Positions 42,215 to 51,354 are shown, numbered from the stretch's first letter. The stretch: DNA of 64,000 nucleotides from Cellulomonas sp. NTE-D12 (GCF_027923705.1 NZ_AP026442.1:2046001-2110000); one strand, 5' to 3'. A program made the numbers and translations. The notes: a model not told the origin generated them from the sequence alone.

Positions 42215-43432
42215 ATGCCGACCTCGCCCGCCCGCACCGTTCGTTCGGTCGCCTTCGTCGACGGTGTGCGCACACCGTTCGGCCGCGCCCGGCCGGACGG
42301 CCTCTACGCCGGCACCCGTGCCGACGACCTCGCCGTCCGCACCGTGCGGGAGCTGGTGCGCCGGCACCCGCAGCTCCCGCTGGACCGGATCGACGACGTG
42401 GCGATCGCTGCCGCGACGCAGAGCGGTGACCAGGGGCTCACCCTCGGCCGGACCGTCAGCCTGCTGGCCGGCCTGCCCCGCACGGTGCCCGGGTTCGCCG
42501 TGGACCGGATGTGCGCCGGCGCCATGACCGCGGTGACGGCGACCGCGTCGGCCATCGCGGTCGGCGCGCAGGACGTCGCGCTGGCCGGTGGCGTGGAGCA
42601 CATGGGCCACCACCCCATGGGCTCCGGGGCCGAGCCGAACCCGCGCTTCGTCGTCGAGCGTCTGGTCGACGGCGAGGCGCTCAGCATGGGAGCGACGGCC
42701 GAGAACCTGCACGACCGGTTCCCCGCGCTGACCCGCGCACGCGCCGACGCCTACGGCGTGGCGAGCCAGGCGCGGTACGCCGCTGCGCTCGCCGCCGGGC
42801 AGATCGAGCCGGACCTGGTCCCCGTGGCCGTGTACGACCGCGAGCGCGGCTGGGGCCTGGCGACCGCCGACGAGCCACCCCGCCCCGGTACCACGCTGGA
42901 GGGGATCGCCGACCTGCCGACCCCCTTCCGGCCCGGCGGCCGCGTGACCGCAGCGACGTCCGCTCCCCTGACCGACGGCGCTGCCTCGTGCCTGCTGGTC
43001 GCCGAGGACGTCGCCACCGAGCTCGGTCTGCCCGTGCAGATGCGGATGGTCGGCTTCGGCTACGCGGGGGTGGACCCGGAGGTGATGGGTCTCGGTCCGG
43101 TGCCCGCCACGGAGCGCGCTCTGCAGCGCGCCGGGCTGACCATCGGCGACATCGGCCTGTTCGAGCTGAACGAGGCGTTCGCGGTCCAGGTCCTGTCCTT
43201 CCTCGACGCGTTCGGCATCGCCGACGACGACCCGCGGGTCAACCCGTACGGCGGTGCGATCGCCGTCGGCCACCCGCTGGCGTCCTCCGGCGTGCGGCTG
43301 ATGATCCAGCTCGCACGCCAGTTCGCCGAGCGGCCCGACGTCCGGTACGGCCTCACGGCGATGTGCGTCGGCCTCGGCCAGGGCGGCGCCGTGATCTGGG
43401 AGAACCCGAGCTACACCGGGAGCGCACGATGA
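42215..43432 (+). CDS. fadA: Acetyl-CoA C-acyltransferase (thiolase)
   Basis: A 405-residue thiolase that cleaves 3-ketoacyl-CoA in fatty-acid beta-oxidation. The acyl-binding cysteine is in FAVDRMCAGAMTA (about residue 102). ELNEAFAVQ, NPYGGAIAVGHPLASSG with the active histidine, and AMCVGLGQGGA with the second catalytic cysteine are all intact. CAGGAGGC precedes ATG 42215. The stop overlaps the fadB start by four bases, giving the usual two-gene complex of alpha and beta subunits. The upstream region carries a dyad shared with the pfl promoters, so oxygen- or redox-linked control is possible. Confidence 0.94.
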   Translation: MPTSPARTVRSVAFVDGVRTPFGRARPDGLYAGTRADDLAVRTVRELVRRHPQLPLDRIDDVAIAAATQSGDQGLTLGRTVSLLAGLPRTVPGFAVDRMCAGAMTAVTATASAIAVGAQDVALAGGVEHMGHHPMGSGAEPNPRFVVERLVDGEALSMGATAENLHDRFPALTRARADAYGVASQARYAAALAAGQIEPDLVPVAVYDRERGWGLATADEPPRPGTTLEGIADLPTPFRPGGRVTAATSAPLTDGAASCLLVAEDVATELGLPVQMRMVGFGYAGVDPEVMGLGPVPATERALQRAGLTIGDIGLFELNEAFAVQVLSFLDAFGIADDDPRVNPYGGAIAVGHPLASSGVRLMIQLARQFAERPDVRYGLTAMCVGLGQGGAVIWENPSYTGSAR

Positions 43433-45546
43433 GCACCGCACCTCGCCCCGAACGGGTCGCGCACGCCCGCGTGCGGGACGTGACCCTGCCCCGCCGCCTG
43501 GGCGCGCTCGCCCTGGTCACGGTCGACAACGGGCTGGACCACTCCAAGCCGACCACGCTCGGTCCCGCCGGGGTGGCGGAGCTGACCGAGGCGCTCCAGA
43601 CGCTGCAGGCCCGCGTGCGGCGCGGCGAGCTCGCCGCCGTCGCGGTGACGGGCAAGCCGTGGGTCTTCGCGGCCGGCGCCGACCTCACCCAGGTGACGGC
43701 CGTCCGGACCCGGGAGCAGGCGCTGGCCCTGGGTCGCAACGGCCACGCGGCGTACGAGCTGCTGCACTCGATGGGCGTGCCGACCTTCGCCTTCGTCAAC
43801 GGCGTCGCGCTGGGCGGCGGCCTCGAGCTGGCCCTGAGCTGCGCCTACCGCACGGTGTCGGCGGACGTGCGGGCGCTCGGGCTGCCGGAGACCGGGCTCG
43901 GGCTGGTGCCGGGTTGGGGCGGCGCGTACCTGGTGCCGCGCCTCGTCGGCATCGAGCGGGCGCTCGAGGTGGTGCTGACCCGCCCGGCGGCGAACAGGCC
44001 CTACGGCGCCGCGGAGGCGGCCCGCATCGGCCTGGTGGACGTCGTGCTGGATGCCGCGGACTTCCTCGAGCAGTCGGTGCGGTGGGCGGCCGACGTGCTC
44101 GACGGCACGGTTCGCGTCGAACGCCGCCCGCTGGACGACGAGGCCACGTGGACCCACGCCGTCGCACGTGCCCGCGAGGTGCTCGACGCGACCGTCGCCG
44201 GCTCCCGTCCGGCCCCGTACCGCGCCCTCGAGCTGCTCTCGGCAGCACGCGAGGCGGACCGCGCGGCGGCGTTCGCCGCGGAGGACGACGCCCTCGCCGA
44301 CCTGGTGATGACCGACGAGATGAGGGCGAGCGTCTACGCGTTCGGTCTGGTCGGCGGAGCGAAGCATCCGCAGCACGCGCCGGACGCGGCGCTGGCCCGG
44401 CCGGTCACCCGGGTCGGCGTGGTGGGCGCCGGGCTGATGGCCGCCCAGATCGCCACGCTGTTCGCGCGCCGCCTGAAGGTGCCGGTGGTGATGCGGGACC
44501 TGGACGAGGAGCGGGTGGCCCACGGGCTGGCTGCGGTCCGCTCTTCCGTGGAGCGCATGGTCGGCTCCGGACGCCTGTCCGCCGACGCCGGTGCCCGGGT
44601 GGTCGGTTCCGTCACCGGCAGCACGGAGCTGTCCGCGCTCACCGGGTGCGACCTGGTCATCGAGGCCGTCACGGAGCTGCTGCCGGTCAAGCAGCGGGTG
44701 TTCGCCGAGCTCGAGCAGGTGGTCGGCCCGGACACCGTCCTGGCGACCAACACCTCGGCGCTCTCGGTCACGGCGATGGCGTCCGGGCTCGCCCATCCCG
44801 AACGCGTCGTCGGCCTGCACTTCTTCAACCCCGTCGCCGCGATGCCCCTCGTCGAGGTGGTACGGGCGCAGGAGACCGACGACGCGGCGATCGCGACCGG
44901 CCTCGACGTGGTCGCACGCCTCGGCAAGACGGCCGTCCCGGTGCTCGACCGCCCCGGGTTCGTCGTCAACCGCCTGCTGGTGCTCCTGCTCGGCGTGGTG
45001 GTCGGCGCGATCGAGGACGGCACACCGGTCGAGGTCGCCGACCACGCGCTCGACCGGTTGGGCCTGCCGATGCCGCCGTTCGAGCTGTTCGACCTCGTCG
45101 GGCCGGCCGTCGGTCTGCACGTCCTGACGTCCCTGCGCGCCGACCTCGGCGAGCGCTTCCCGCGCTCCCCCGGCCTCGAGCGGCTGGTGGCGGACGGCAC
45201 GGCCGTGGTGCTGCCGCGCCCCGCGCCGGGTCTGCCGCGGCGCGTCGACCCGGCGATCCAGGCGGTCTTCGACGCCGCCCGCGAGCACCCGCGCCGGGAC
45301 ACCCCGCTGGACGGCCCCGGGCTGCTCGACGCGGTGCTGACGGCACTCACCGTCGAGGTCGGTCACCTGCTGGACGAGCACGTCGTGCCCTCGGCCGACC
45401 AGGTGGACCTGTGCATGATCCTCGGCGCGGGCTGGCCGTCGCACCTGGGAGGCCTGACACCGCTGCTCGACCGCACCGGTTACAGCGAACGAGTCCTGGG
45501 ACACCGGCTGCTACCGCCGGGCACGGCCGACGTGCCGCAGGACTGA
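43429..45546 (+). CDS. fadB: Fatty-acid oxidation multifunctional enzyme: enoyl-CoA hydratase plus 3-hydroxyacyl-CoA dehydrogenase
   Basis: A 705-residue FadB/FadJ-type protein. Residues 20-300 are the crotonase domain, with AGADL in VFAAGADLTQV as oxyanion-hole segment and GGGLELALSC, PETGLGLVPGWGG carrying the catalytic glutamates. The 3-hydroxyacyl-CoA dehydrogenase begins at TRVGVVGAGLMAAQIA (about residue 330) and continues with VIEAVTELLPVKQ, ATNTSALSVT, GLHFFNPVAAMPLVEVV with the catalytic histidine, and DRPGFVVNRLLV. A C-terminal dimerisation region follows. The ATG overlaps the fadA stop, so both subunits are co-translated. A strong hairpin ends the operon. Confidence 0.94.
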   Translation: MSTAPRPERVAHARVRDVTLPRRLGALALVTVDNGLDHSKPTTLGPAGVAELTEALQTLQARVRRGELAAVAVTGKPWVFAAGADLTQVTAVRTREQALALGRNGHAAYELLHSMGVPTFAFVNGVALGGGLELALSCAYRTVSADVRALGLPETGLGLVPGWGGAYLVPRLVGIERALEVVLTRPAANRPYGAAEAARIGLVDVVLDAADFLEQSVRWAADVLDGTVRVERRPLDDEATWTHAVARAREVLDATVAGSRPAPYRALELLSAAREADRAAAFAAEDDALADLVMTDEMRASVYAFGLVGGAKHPQHAPDAALARPVTRVGVVGAGLMAAQIATLFARRLKVPVVMRDLDEERVAHGLAAVRSSVERMVGSGRLSADAGARVVGSVTGSTELSALTGCDLVIEAVTELLPVKQRVFAELEQVVGPDTVLATNTSALSVTAMASGLAHPERVVGLHFFNPVAAMPLVEVVRAQETDDAAIATGLDVVARLGKTAVPVLDRPGFVVNRLLVLLLGVVVGAIEDGTPVEVADHALDRLGLPMPPFELFDLVGPAVGLHVLTSLRADLGERFPRSPGLERLVADGTAVVLPRPAPGLPRRVDPAIQAVFDAAREHPRRDTPLDGPGLLDAVLTALTVEVGHLLDEHVVPSADQVDLCMILGAGWPSHLGGLTPLLDRTGYSERVLGHRLLPPGTADVPQD

Positions 45547-45611
45547 CCCGGACGCCCGCTGCACCGGCCCGCCCGCCCCTCGGCGCGGGACGGTGCACGC
45601 CGGGGACGACG

Positions 45612-45654
45612 ACGGGCCCGGTGCGGCGGGAGTGATCCGCCGCGCCGGGCCCGT
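45612..45654. terminator. Strong bidirectional hairpin between fadB and pflB1
   Basis: An 18-bp stem pairs 45612-45629 with 45637-45654 around a seven-base loop. There is a single G-T wobble. It lies between convergent genes and is the strongest hairpin noticed in the window. Confidence 0.85.
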
Positions 45655-45672
45655 CGGTGCGTCGCTACGACC

Positions 45673-47940
45673 TCACGCGGTCGTGTGGAACGTGCGGGAC
45701 AGCACGTCCAGCTGCTGCTCCTTGGTGAGCTTGACGAAGTTCACCGCGTAGCCGGACACCCGCACCGTGAGGTTCGGGTACTTCTCCGGGTGCTCGATCG
45801 CGTCCTCGAGGGTCTCGCGGGAGAGCACGTTGATGTTGGCGTGGTAGAGGCCCTCGCCCATGCCGGCGTCGAGGATGCCGACCAGGTTGCCGACCTGCTC
45901 CTCCTTGTCACGGCCGAGACCGGACGGGGTGATCGTGTTGGTCAGCGAGATGCCGTCCAGCGCGTCGTTGTAGTCGAGCTTGCCCACCGAGAGCATGGAC
46001 GCGACCATCCCGTGCGTGTCCATACCGTTCTCCGGGTTGGCGCCCGGTGCGAACGGCGTGCCCTTCTGGTGGCCCGACGGGAACGACCCGGTCGCCTTGC
46101 CGTAGACCACGTTCGAGGTGATCGTCAGGACCGACTGCGTCGGCACCGCGTCGCGGTACGTCGGCAGCTTGCGGATCTTGTCCATGACGGTCTTGACCAC
46201 CAGCTGGGCCAGCTCGTCGGCACGGTCGTCGTCGTTGCCGTACACCGGGAACTCACCCTCGGTGACGTAGTCGACCACCAGGCCGGTCTCGTCGCGCACC
46301 GGCGTGACCTTCGCGTACTTGATGGCCGAGAGGCTGTCCGCGACGATCGACAGACCCGCGATGCCGCAGCCGAGGGTGCGCACGATCTCGTCGTCGTGCA
46401 GCGCCATCTCGATCGACTCGTAGGCGTACTTGTCGTGGCTGTAGTGGATGATGTTCAGCGCCTCGACGTAGGTCGCGGTGACCCAGTCGAGCATCTGGTC
46501 GTACTTCGCCCACACCTCGTCGAAGTCCAGCGGACCGTCACCCTGCACGGCCTCGTAGCCCGGCACGATCAGCTTGCCGGACATCTCGTCCCGCCCGCCG
46601 TTGATCGCGTAGAGCAGCGACTTGGCCGCGTTGACGCGGGCACCGAAGAACTGCATCTGCTTGCCGATGGTCATCGGGGACACGCAGCAGGCGATCGCGG
46701 CGTCGTCACCCCAGTGGCAGCGGATCTGCTCGTCGGACTCGTACTGGATGGCCGAGGTCTCGATCGAGATCGCGGCGCAGAAGTCCTTGTAGCCGTCGGG
46801 CAGCGCCGGGTCCCAGAAGATCGTGATGTTCGGCTCGGGAGCCGGGCCGAGGTTGCGCAGCGTCTGCAGCAGGCGGAACGAGGTCTTGGTGACCAGCGCA
46901 CGCCCGTCCTCGCCGAAGCCGCCGTCCGACCAGGTCGCCCAGTACGGGTCGCCGGAGAAGATCTGGTCGTAGTCGATGGTCCGCAGGAACCGCACGATCC
47001 GGAGCTTGAGGACCAGCGCGTCGATGATCTCCTGCGCGCCCTCCTCCGTCAGGGTGCCGGCGGCGATGTCACGCTCGGAGTAGACGTCGAAGAACTGCGA
47101 GAGCCGGCCGATGCTCATGGCGGCACCGTCCTGGCTCTTCACCGAGGCGAGGTACCCGAAGTACGTCCACTGGACAGCCTCCTGGAACGTCTGCGCCGGG
47201 CGACCCAGGTCGAACCCGTACTGCTCACCGAGCCGCTTGAGCTTCTTCAGCGCCTTGACCTGCTCGGAGTGCTCCTCGCGGTACCGGGCCCAGTTCTCGG
47301 AGAACGGCTGGTCGGCGACCGAGTCCTTGTCCTTCAGCTTCGCGGCGATCAGCGCGTCGACCCCGTACAGCGCCACGCGGCGGTAGTCGCCGATGATCCG
47401 GCCACGGCCGTAGGCGTCCGGCAGGCCGGTGACGATGTGCGAGCTGCGCGCGGCGCGGATGCGCGGGGTGTAGATGTCGAACACCGCGTCGTTGTGCGTC
47501 TTGCGGTACTGGGTGAAGATCCGCTTGATCTCGGGGTCGGGCTCGAGGCCGGCCTCCTTGATCGCGGTCTCGACCATGCGCCAGCCGCCGTTGGGCATCA
47601 TCGCCCGCTTGAGCGGCACGTCGGTCTGCAGGCCGACGACCACGTCGTCGTCCTCGCTGATGTAGCCCGCGGGGAACGCGTCGATGTCCGCCGGCGTGTG
47701 GGTGTCGACGTCGTAGACGCGCTTCGCGCGCTCCACGGAGAGGAACTTCTTCTCCAGCGTGTCCCAGATGCCCAGCGTCTTCGCGGTGGGACCTGCCAGG
47801 AACGATGCGTCGCCGGTGTACGGCGTGTAGTTGCGCTGGATGAAGTCCCGGACGTCGATCGTGTCGGTCCAGGGCCCCGGCACGAAGCCGGTCCACTCAG
47901 CGGGTGTTGCGGTCGAGACCGGAGTCGCGGTAGTCGACAT
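45673..47940 (-). CDS. pflB: Pyruvate formate-lyase, copy 1
   Basis: A 755-residue glycyl-radical enzyme that converts pyruvate and CoA to acetyl-CoA and formate without oxygen. The catalytic cysteines are C418-C419 in AIACCVSPM. The radical glycine is G730 in VRVSGYAVNFV, 26 residues from the end. QRNYTPYTGD, MPNGGWRMVE and GLPDAYGRGRIIGDYRRVALYG are PFL hallmarks. ATG 47940 has AAGGAGGA upstream, and an in-frame ATG 17 codons earlier does not. It stands 135 bp downstream of pflA on the same strand, with its own regulatory region (CRP-like and GGGAC-type dyads), so it can be expressed apart from the pflB2-pflA pair. Confidence 0.96.
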   Translation of the reverse strand: MSTTATPVSTATPAEWTGFVPGPWTDTIDVRDFIQRNYTPYTGDASFLAGPTAKTLGIWDTLEKKFLSVERAKRVYDVDTHTPADIDAFPAGYISEDDDVVVGLQTDVPLKRAMMPNGGWRMVETAIKEAGLEPDPEIKRIFTQYRKTHNDAVFDIYTPRIRAARSSHIVTGLPDAYGRGRIIGDYRRVALYGVDALIAAKLKDKDSVADQPFSENWARYREEHSEQVKALKKLKRLGEQYGFDLGRPAQTFQEAVQWTYFGYLASVKSQDGAAMSIGRLSQFFDVYSERDIAAGTLTEEGAQEIIDALVLKLRIVRFLRTIDYDQIFSGDPYWATWSDGGFGEDGRALVTKTSFRLLQTLRNLGPAPEPNITIFWDPALPDGYKDFCAAISIETSAIQYESDEQIRCHWGDDAAIACCVSPMTIGKQMQFFGARVNAAKSLLYAINGGRDEMSGKLIVPGYEAVQGDGPLDFDEVWAKYDQMLDWVTATYVEALNIIHYSHDKYAYESIEMALHDDEIVRTLGCGIAGLSIVADSLSAIKYAKVTPVRDETGLVVDYVTEGEFPVYGNDDDRADELAQLVVKTVMDKIRKLPTYRDAVPTQSVLTITSNVVYGKATGSFPSGHQKGTPFAPGANPENGMDTHGMVASMLSVGKLDYNDALDGISLTNTITPSGLGRDKEEQVGNLVGILDAGMGEGLYHANINVLSRETLEDAIEHPEKYPNLTVRVSGYAVNFVKLTKEQQLDVLSRTFHTTA

Positions 47941-48001
47941 GGGACGCCTTCCTCCTTGGGGGGTCGTTGACCACCCTAGGAGCGAAGTCATGGGACGACT
48001 C

Positions 48002-48015
48002 GGGTCATAGGTCCT
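48002..48015 (-). promoter_or_regulatory. GGGAC-N4-GTCC-like dyad upstream of pflB1
   Basis: GGGTCATAGGTCCT on the plus strand differs from the fadA copy at 42160 by one base over 14 positions. Against GGGAC-N4-GTCCC it matches eight of ten. The centre lies about 68 bp before the pflB1 ATG. Confidence 0.4.
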
Positions 48016-48044
48016 GGGATGAGTTGGGGCCCAGGCCAGAGGCC

Positions 48045-48060
48045 TGTGGCCTCCGTCACA
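48045..48060 (-). promoter_or_regulatory. CRP/FNR-family-like dyad upstream of pflB1
   Basis: TGTGG-N6-TCACA matches the CRP/GlxR pattern TGTGA-N6-TCACA at nine of ten positions. It lies just after the pflA stop codon, about 112 bp before the pflB1 ATG. A perfect palindrome, CACAGCGCTGTG, overlaps it at 48057-48068. Confidence 0.45.
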
Positions 48061-48075
48061 GCGCTGTGGCGCCGC

Positions 48076-48993
48076 TCACATCACCGTGAGACCGCGGGCG
48101 CGGAACTGGTCGCGAACCCGCTCGACGAGCTCGGCGGACGGCGCCCGGACACCGTCGAGCTCGTACCGCATGCCCAGCTCGGCCCACTTGTCGCGGCCCA
48201 TCTGGTGGAAGGGCAGCACCTCGACGCGCTCGACGGTGGAGAGCGCCTGCACGTGGTCGGCGACCTTCTCGACGTTCTCGACGGCGTCCGTCAGACCCGG
48301 CACCAGGACGAACCGGATCCACATCGGGGTGCCGTGCTCGGCCAGCCGTCGGCCGAACTCCAGGGTCGGCGCCAGCTCGCGGCCGGTGACGCGCTTGTAC
48401 GTCTCCTCGTCGCCGGACTTGATGTCCAGCAGCACCAGGTCGAGGTCGTCGATCATCTCGTCGGTGCAGGCGCGACCCAGGTAGCCGGACGTGTCGATGG
48501 TGGTGTGGATGCCCATCGCCTTCGCGCCGCGCAGCAACCGCTTCACGAACGCGGGCTGCATCAGCGGCTCACCGCCGGAGATGGTCAGGCCGCCGCCCGT
48601 GGCAGCGAACACGCGCCGGTACCGACCGATGCGGCGGAGCAGCTCGTCGGCAGTCACGCTCGTGCCGCGGCGCATCTCCCACGTGTCGGGGTTGTGGCAG
48701 TACAGGCACTGCAGCGGGCAGCCCGACAGGAAGACGGTCATCCGGGTGCCCGGTCCGTCGACCGCGGTCACGAGCTCCCACGAGTGCACGGAGCCGAGCT
48801 CGCCCGTACGCACCTGCGCCAGCCGCTCGGAACGCTCGTGCTCCTCCGTCTCGAGGCCGGACGTCCCGGCGCCCTGCGCCCGCACGTTCGACCCGCCGAC
48901 CAGCGGCAGCCCCAGCTCGACGACCGGCGCACCCGCCGGTTCGGCCACCAGCGTGCCGGTGCCGCCGGTGTTGGTGCCGACCTCGCCGCTCAT
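48076..48993 (-). CDS. pflA: Pyruvate formate-lyase activating enzyme
   Basis: A 305-residue radical SAM enzyme that installs the glycyl radical on PFL. The [4Fe-4S] motif is in SGCPLQCLYCHNPDTW (CxxxCxxC), with GGGLTISGGEPLMQ as the SAM-binding stretch, and DTSGYLG, LLDIKSG and PFHQMGRDKW typical of PflA. It has an N-terminal extension of about 60 residues compared with E. coli PflA. The ATG overlaps the pflB2 stop by four bases, so activase and lyase 2 are co-translated. It is also the only activase in the window and may serve both lyases. Confidence 0.95.
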   Translation of the reverse strand: MSGEVGTNTGGTGTLVAEPAGAPVVELGLPLVGGSNVRAQGAGTSGLETEEHERSERLAQVRTGELGSVHSWELVTAVDGPGTRMTVFLSGCPLQCLYCHNPDTWEMRRGTSVTADELLRRIGRYRRVFAATGGGLTISGGEPLMQPAFVKRLLRGAKAMGIHTTIDTSGYLGRACTDEMIDDLDLVLLDIKSGDEETYKRVTGRELAPTLEFGRRLAEHGTPMWIRFVLVPGLTDAVENVEKVADHVQALSTVERVEVLPFHQMGRDKWAELGMRYELDGVRAPSAELVERVRDQFRARGLTVM

Positions 48994-51257
48994 ACGGCAC
49001 CGTGGAAGGTGCGGGACAGCACGTCGAGCTGCTGCTCGCGCGTCAGTCGGACGAAGTTCACGGCGTACCCCGAGACCCGGACGGTCAGCTGGGGGTAGCT
49101 CTCCGGGTGCTCCATCGCGTCGAGCAGCGTGGTCCGGTCGAGCACGTTGACGTTCATGTGGTAGCCCGTGGACAGCGTGTAGGCATCCAGCAGGCCGACC
49201 AGGTTGGCCACCTGCTCGGCACGGGTCCGGCCCAGACCGGACGGGAGCACCGAGCTGGTCAGCGAGATGCCGTCCTGCGCCTCGGAGTACGGCAGCTTGG
49301 CGACGGACAGCGCCGAGGCGAGCATGCCGTGCGTGTCCCGGCCGTTCATCGGGTTGGCACCGGGCGCGAACGGCTCGCCGTACCGGCGACCGTCCGGGGT
49401 GGACCCGGTCGCCTTGCCGTAGACGACGTTCGACGTGATGGTCAGCACCGACTGCGTGTGCAGCGCGTTGCGGTACGTCGGCTGCTGCCGGAGCTTGGCC
49501 ATGAAGGTGCGCACCACCCAGGCGGCGATGTCGTCGACGCGGTCGTCGTCGTTGCCGAAGGTCGGGTACTCCCCCTCGATCGCGTACTCGGTGACCAGCC
49601 CGTCGGTGGTGCGCAGCGCGCGCACCGTCGTGTGCTTGATGGCGGACAACGAGTCGGCGACGACGGACAGGCCGGCGATGCCGCACGCGAGGGTGCGCAG
49701 CACCGTGCGGTCGTGCAGCGCCATCTCCAGGCGCTCGTACGCGTACTTGTCGTGCATGTAGTGCACGCAGTTCAGGGCGTCGACGTAGGTCTGGGCCACC
49801 CAGTCGAGCATCCGGTCGAACTTGGCGACCACGTCGTCGTAGTCGAGCACCTCACCCTCGACGGACGCCGTCACGGGACCGACCTGCCGGCCCGTCATCT
49901 CGTCCCGGCCGCCGTTGATCGCGTACAGCAGAGCCTTGGCGAGGTTGACCCGCGCACCGAAGAACTGCATCTGCTTGCCGACCCGCATCGGGGACACGCA
50001 GCAGGAGATCGCTGCGTCGTCGCCCCACGAGGAGCGGATCAGCTCGTCCGACTCGTACTGGATCGCCGAGCTGTCGATCGACAGCTCGGCGCAGAACCGC
50101 TTGAAGCCCTCGGGCAGCCGCTCGCTCCACAGCACGGTCAGGTTCGGCTCCGGCGCCGGGCCGAGGTTGCGCAGCGTCTGCAGGTACCGGAACGACGTCC
50201 GGGTCACCAGCGTGCGCCCGTCCTCACCCATGCCGCCGATCGTCTCGGTCACCCACGTCGGGTCCCCGGAGAACAGCGCGTCGTACTCCGGGGTCCGCAG
50301 GAACCGCACGACGCGGAGCTTGATGACGAAGTCGTCGACCAGCTCCTGCGCCTGCTCCTCCGTCAGCACGCCCGCCGCGAGGTCGCGCTGCAGGTACACG
50401 TCGAGGAACGTCGAGGTGCGGCCCAACGACATCGCCGCGCCGTTCTGCTCCTTCACCGCGCCGAGGTACGCGAGGTACAGCCACTGCACCGCCTCGTGCG
50501 CGGTGCGCGCAGGCCGGCTGATGTCGAGGCCGTACGACGACGCCATCTGCACCAGCTCGCCGAGCGCCCGGATCTGCTCCGCGAGCTCCTCGCGGTCGCG
50601 GATCACGTCCTCCGTCGAGCGCTCCATGTCGAGCGAGGCCTTCTCCAGCCGCTTGCCCTCGATGAGGGCGTCCACGCCGTACAGCGCGACGCGCCGGTAG
50701 TCGCCGATGATCCGGCCGCGGCCGTAGCCGTCGGGCAGGCCGGTGATCAGGTGGCTGGAGCGCGCCGCCCGCACTGCGGGCGGGTAGACGTCGAACACGC
50801 CGTCGTTGTGGGTCTTGCGGTACCTGGTGAACACGTCGACGATCTCGCGCGGCGCGGCGTAGCCGTAGGTGGCCAGCGCCTGCTCCACCATCCGCCAGCC
50901 GCCGTTCGGCATGATCGCGCGCTTGAGCGGCGCGTCGGTCTGCAGGCCGACGATCAGCTCGCGCTCCTTGTCGATCCAGCCGGGCCGGTGCGACGTGATG
51001 GTGGACGGCGTGGCGGCGTCGACGTCGTAGACGCCCTTCTCGCGCTCGACGGCGAACATGGGGGTCAGCTCGTCCCAGACCGCCAGGGTGCGCGGCGTCG
51101 GACCGGCGAGGAACTCACCGTCGCCCGTGTAGGGCGTGTAGTTGCGCTGGACGAAGTCCCGGACGTCGATGCGGTCCGCCCAGGGTCCGGGGACGAACCC
51201 CTCCCAGGCGCGCGGCAGCGCGCTGTCGCGGCGGAGGGAGGCGGCGGTCAGAGGCAT
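48990..51257 (-). CDS. pflB: Pyruvate formate-lyase, copy 2
   Basis: A 755-residue paralogue of copy 1 with the same features: C419-C420 in AISCCVSPM and radical glycine G730 in VRVSGYAVNFV. The two copies are colinear and equally long but differ widely between the motifs, for example in the region of residues 200-250. This points to an old duplication with retained activity rather than a recent one. QRNYTPYTGD, MPNGGWRMVE and GLPDGYGRGRIIGDYRRVALYG are shared. Translation is coupled to pflA. Upstream it has its own dyads at 51291 and 51316. 2-ketobutyrate lyase activity is an alternative for either copy. Confidence 0.95.
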   Translation of the reverse strand: MPLTAASLRRDSALPRAWEGFVPGPWADRIDVRDFVQRNYTPYTGDGEFLAGPTPRTLAVWDELTPMFAVEREKGVYDVDAATPSTITSHRPGWIDKERELIVGLQTDAPLKRAIMPNGGWRMVEQALATYGYAAPREIVDVFTRYRKTHNDGVFDVYPPAVRAARSSHLITGLPDGYGRGRIIGDYRRVALYGVDALIEGKRLEKASLDMERSTEDVIRDREELAEQIRALGELVQMASSYGLDISRPARTAHEAVQWLYLAYLGAVKEQNGAAMSLGRTSTFLDVYLQRDLAAGVLTEEQAQELVDDFVIKLRVVRFLRTPEYDALFSGDPTWVTETIGGMGEDGRTLVTRTSFRYLQTLRNLGPAPEPNLTVLWSERLPEGFKRFCAELSIDSSAIQYESDELIRSSWGDDAAISCCVSPMRVGKQMQFFGARVNLAKALLYAINGGRDEMTGRQVGPVTASVEGEVLDYDDVVAKFDRMLDWVAQTYVDALNCVHYMHDKYAYERLEMALHDRTVLRTLACGIAGLSVVADSLSAIKHTTVRALRTTDGLVTEYAIEGEYPTFGNDDDRVDDIAAWVVRTFMAKLRQQPTYRNALHTQSVLTITSNVVYGKATGSTPDGRRYGEPFAPGANPMNGRDTHGMLASALSVAKLPYSEAQDGISLTSSVLPSGLGRTRAEQVANLVGLLDAYTLSTGYHMNVNVLDRTTLLDAMEHPESYPQLTVRVSGYAVNFVRLTREQQLDVLSRTFHGAV

Positions 51258-51290
51258 CCAGAGCTCCAGGTATCGGGTCTACGACGACGT

Positions 51291-51306
51291 TATGACCCAA
51301 TTCATA
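51291..51306 (-). promoter_or_regulatory. CRP/FNR-family-like dyad upstream of pflB2
   Basis: TATGA-N6-TCATA is a perfect five-base dyad that keeps the TGTGA-N6-TCACA spacing and matches it at eight of ten positions, the two differences being symmetric. The centre lies about 42 bp before the pflB2 ATG. Confidence 0.4.
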
Positions 51307-51315
51307 GGATGTCTC

Positions 51316-51329
51316 GGGACGTTCGTCCC
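51316..51329 (-). promoter_or_regulatory. GGGAC-N4-GTCCC palindrome upstream of pflB2
   Basis: GGGACGTTCGTCCC is a palindrome with only the two central T bases unpaired. It fits the DosR-type box pattern GGGACTWWAGTCCC in both arms and spacing. The centre lies about 65 bp before the pflB2 ATG. Confidence 0.5.
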
Positions 51330-51354
51330 CAGGTCGAACCGGTGCAGATACCGG

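Noticed and set aside
45685..47970. Open frame of 761 codons antisense to pflB1, and a similar one at 49002-51566 antisense to pflB2
   Set aside because: Mirror images of conserved pfl genes. The translation is Val/Arg/Asp/His-rich and without motifs, as expected from codon bias of the opposite strand.
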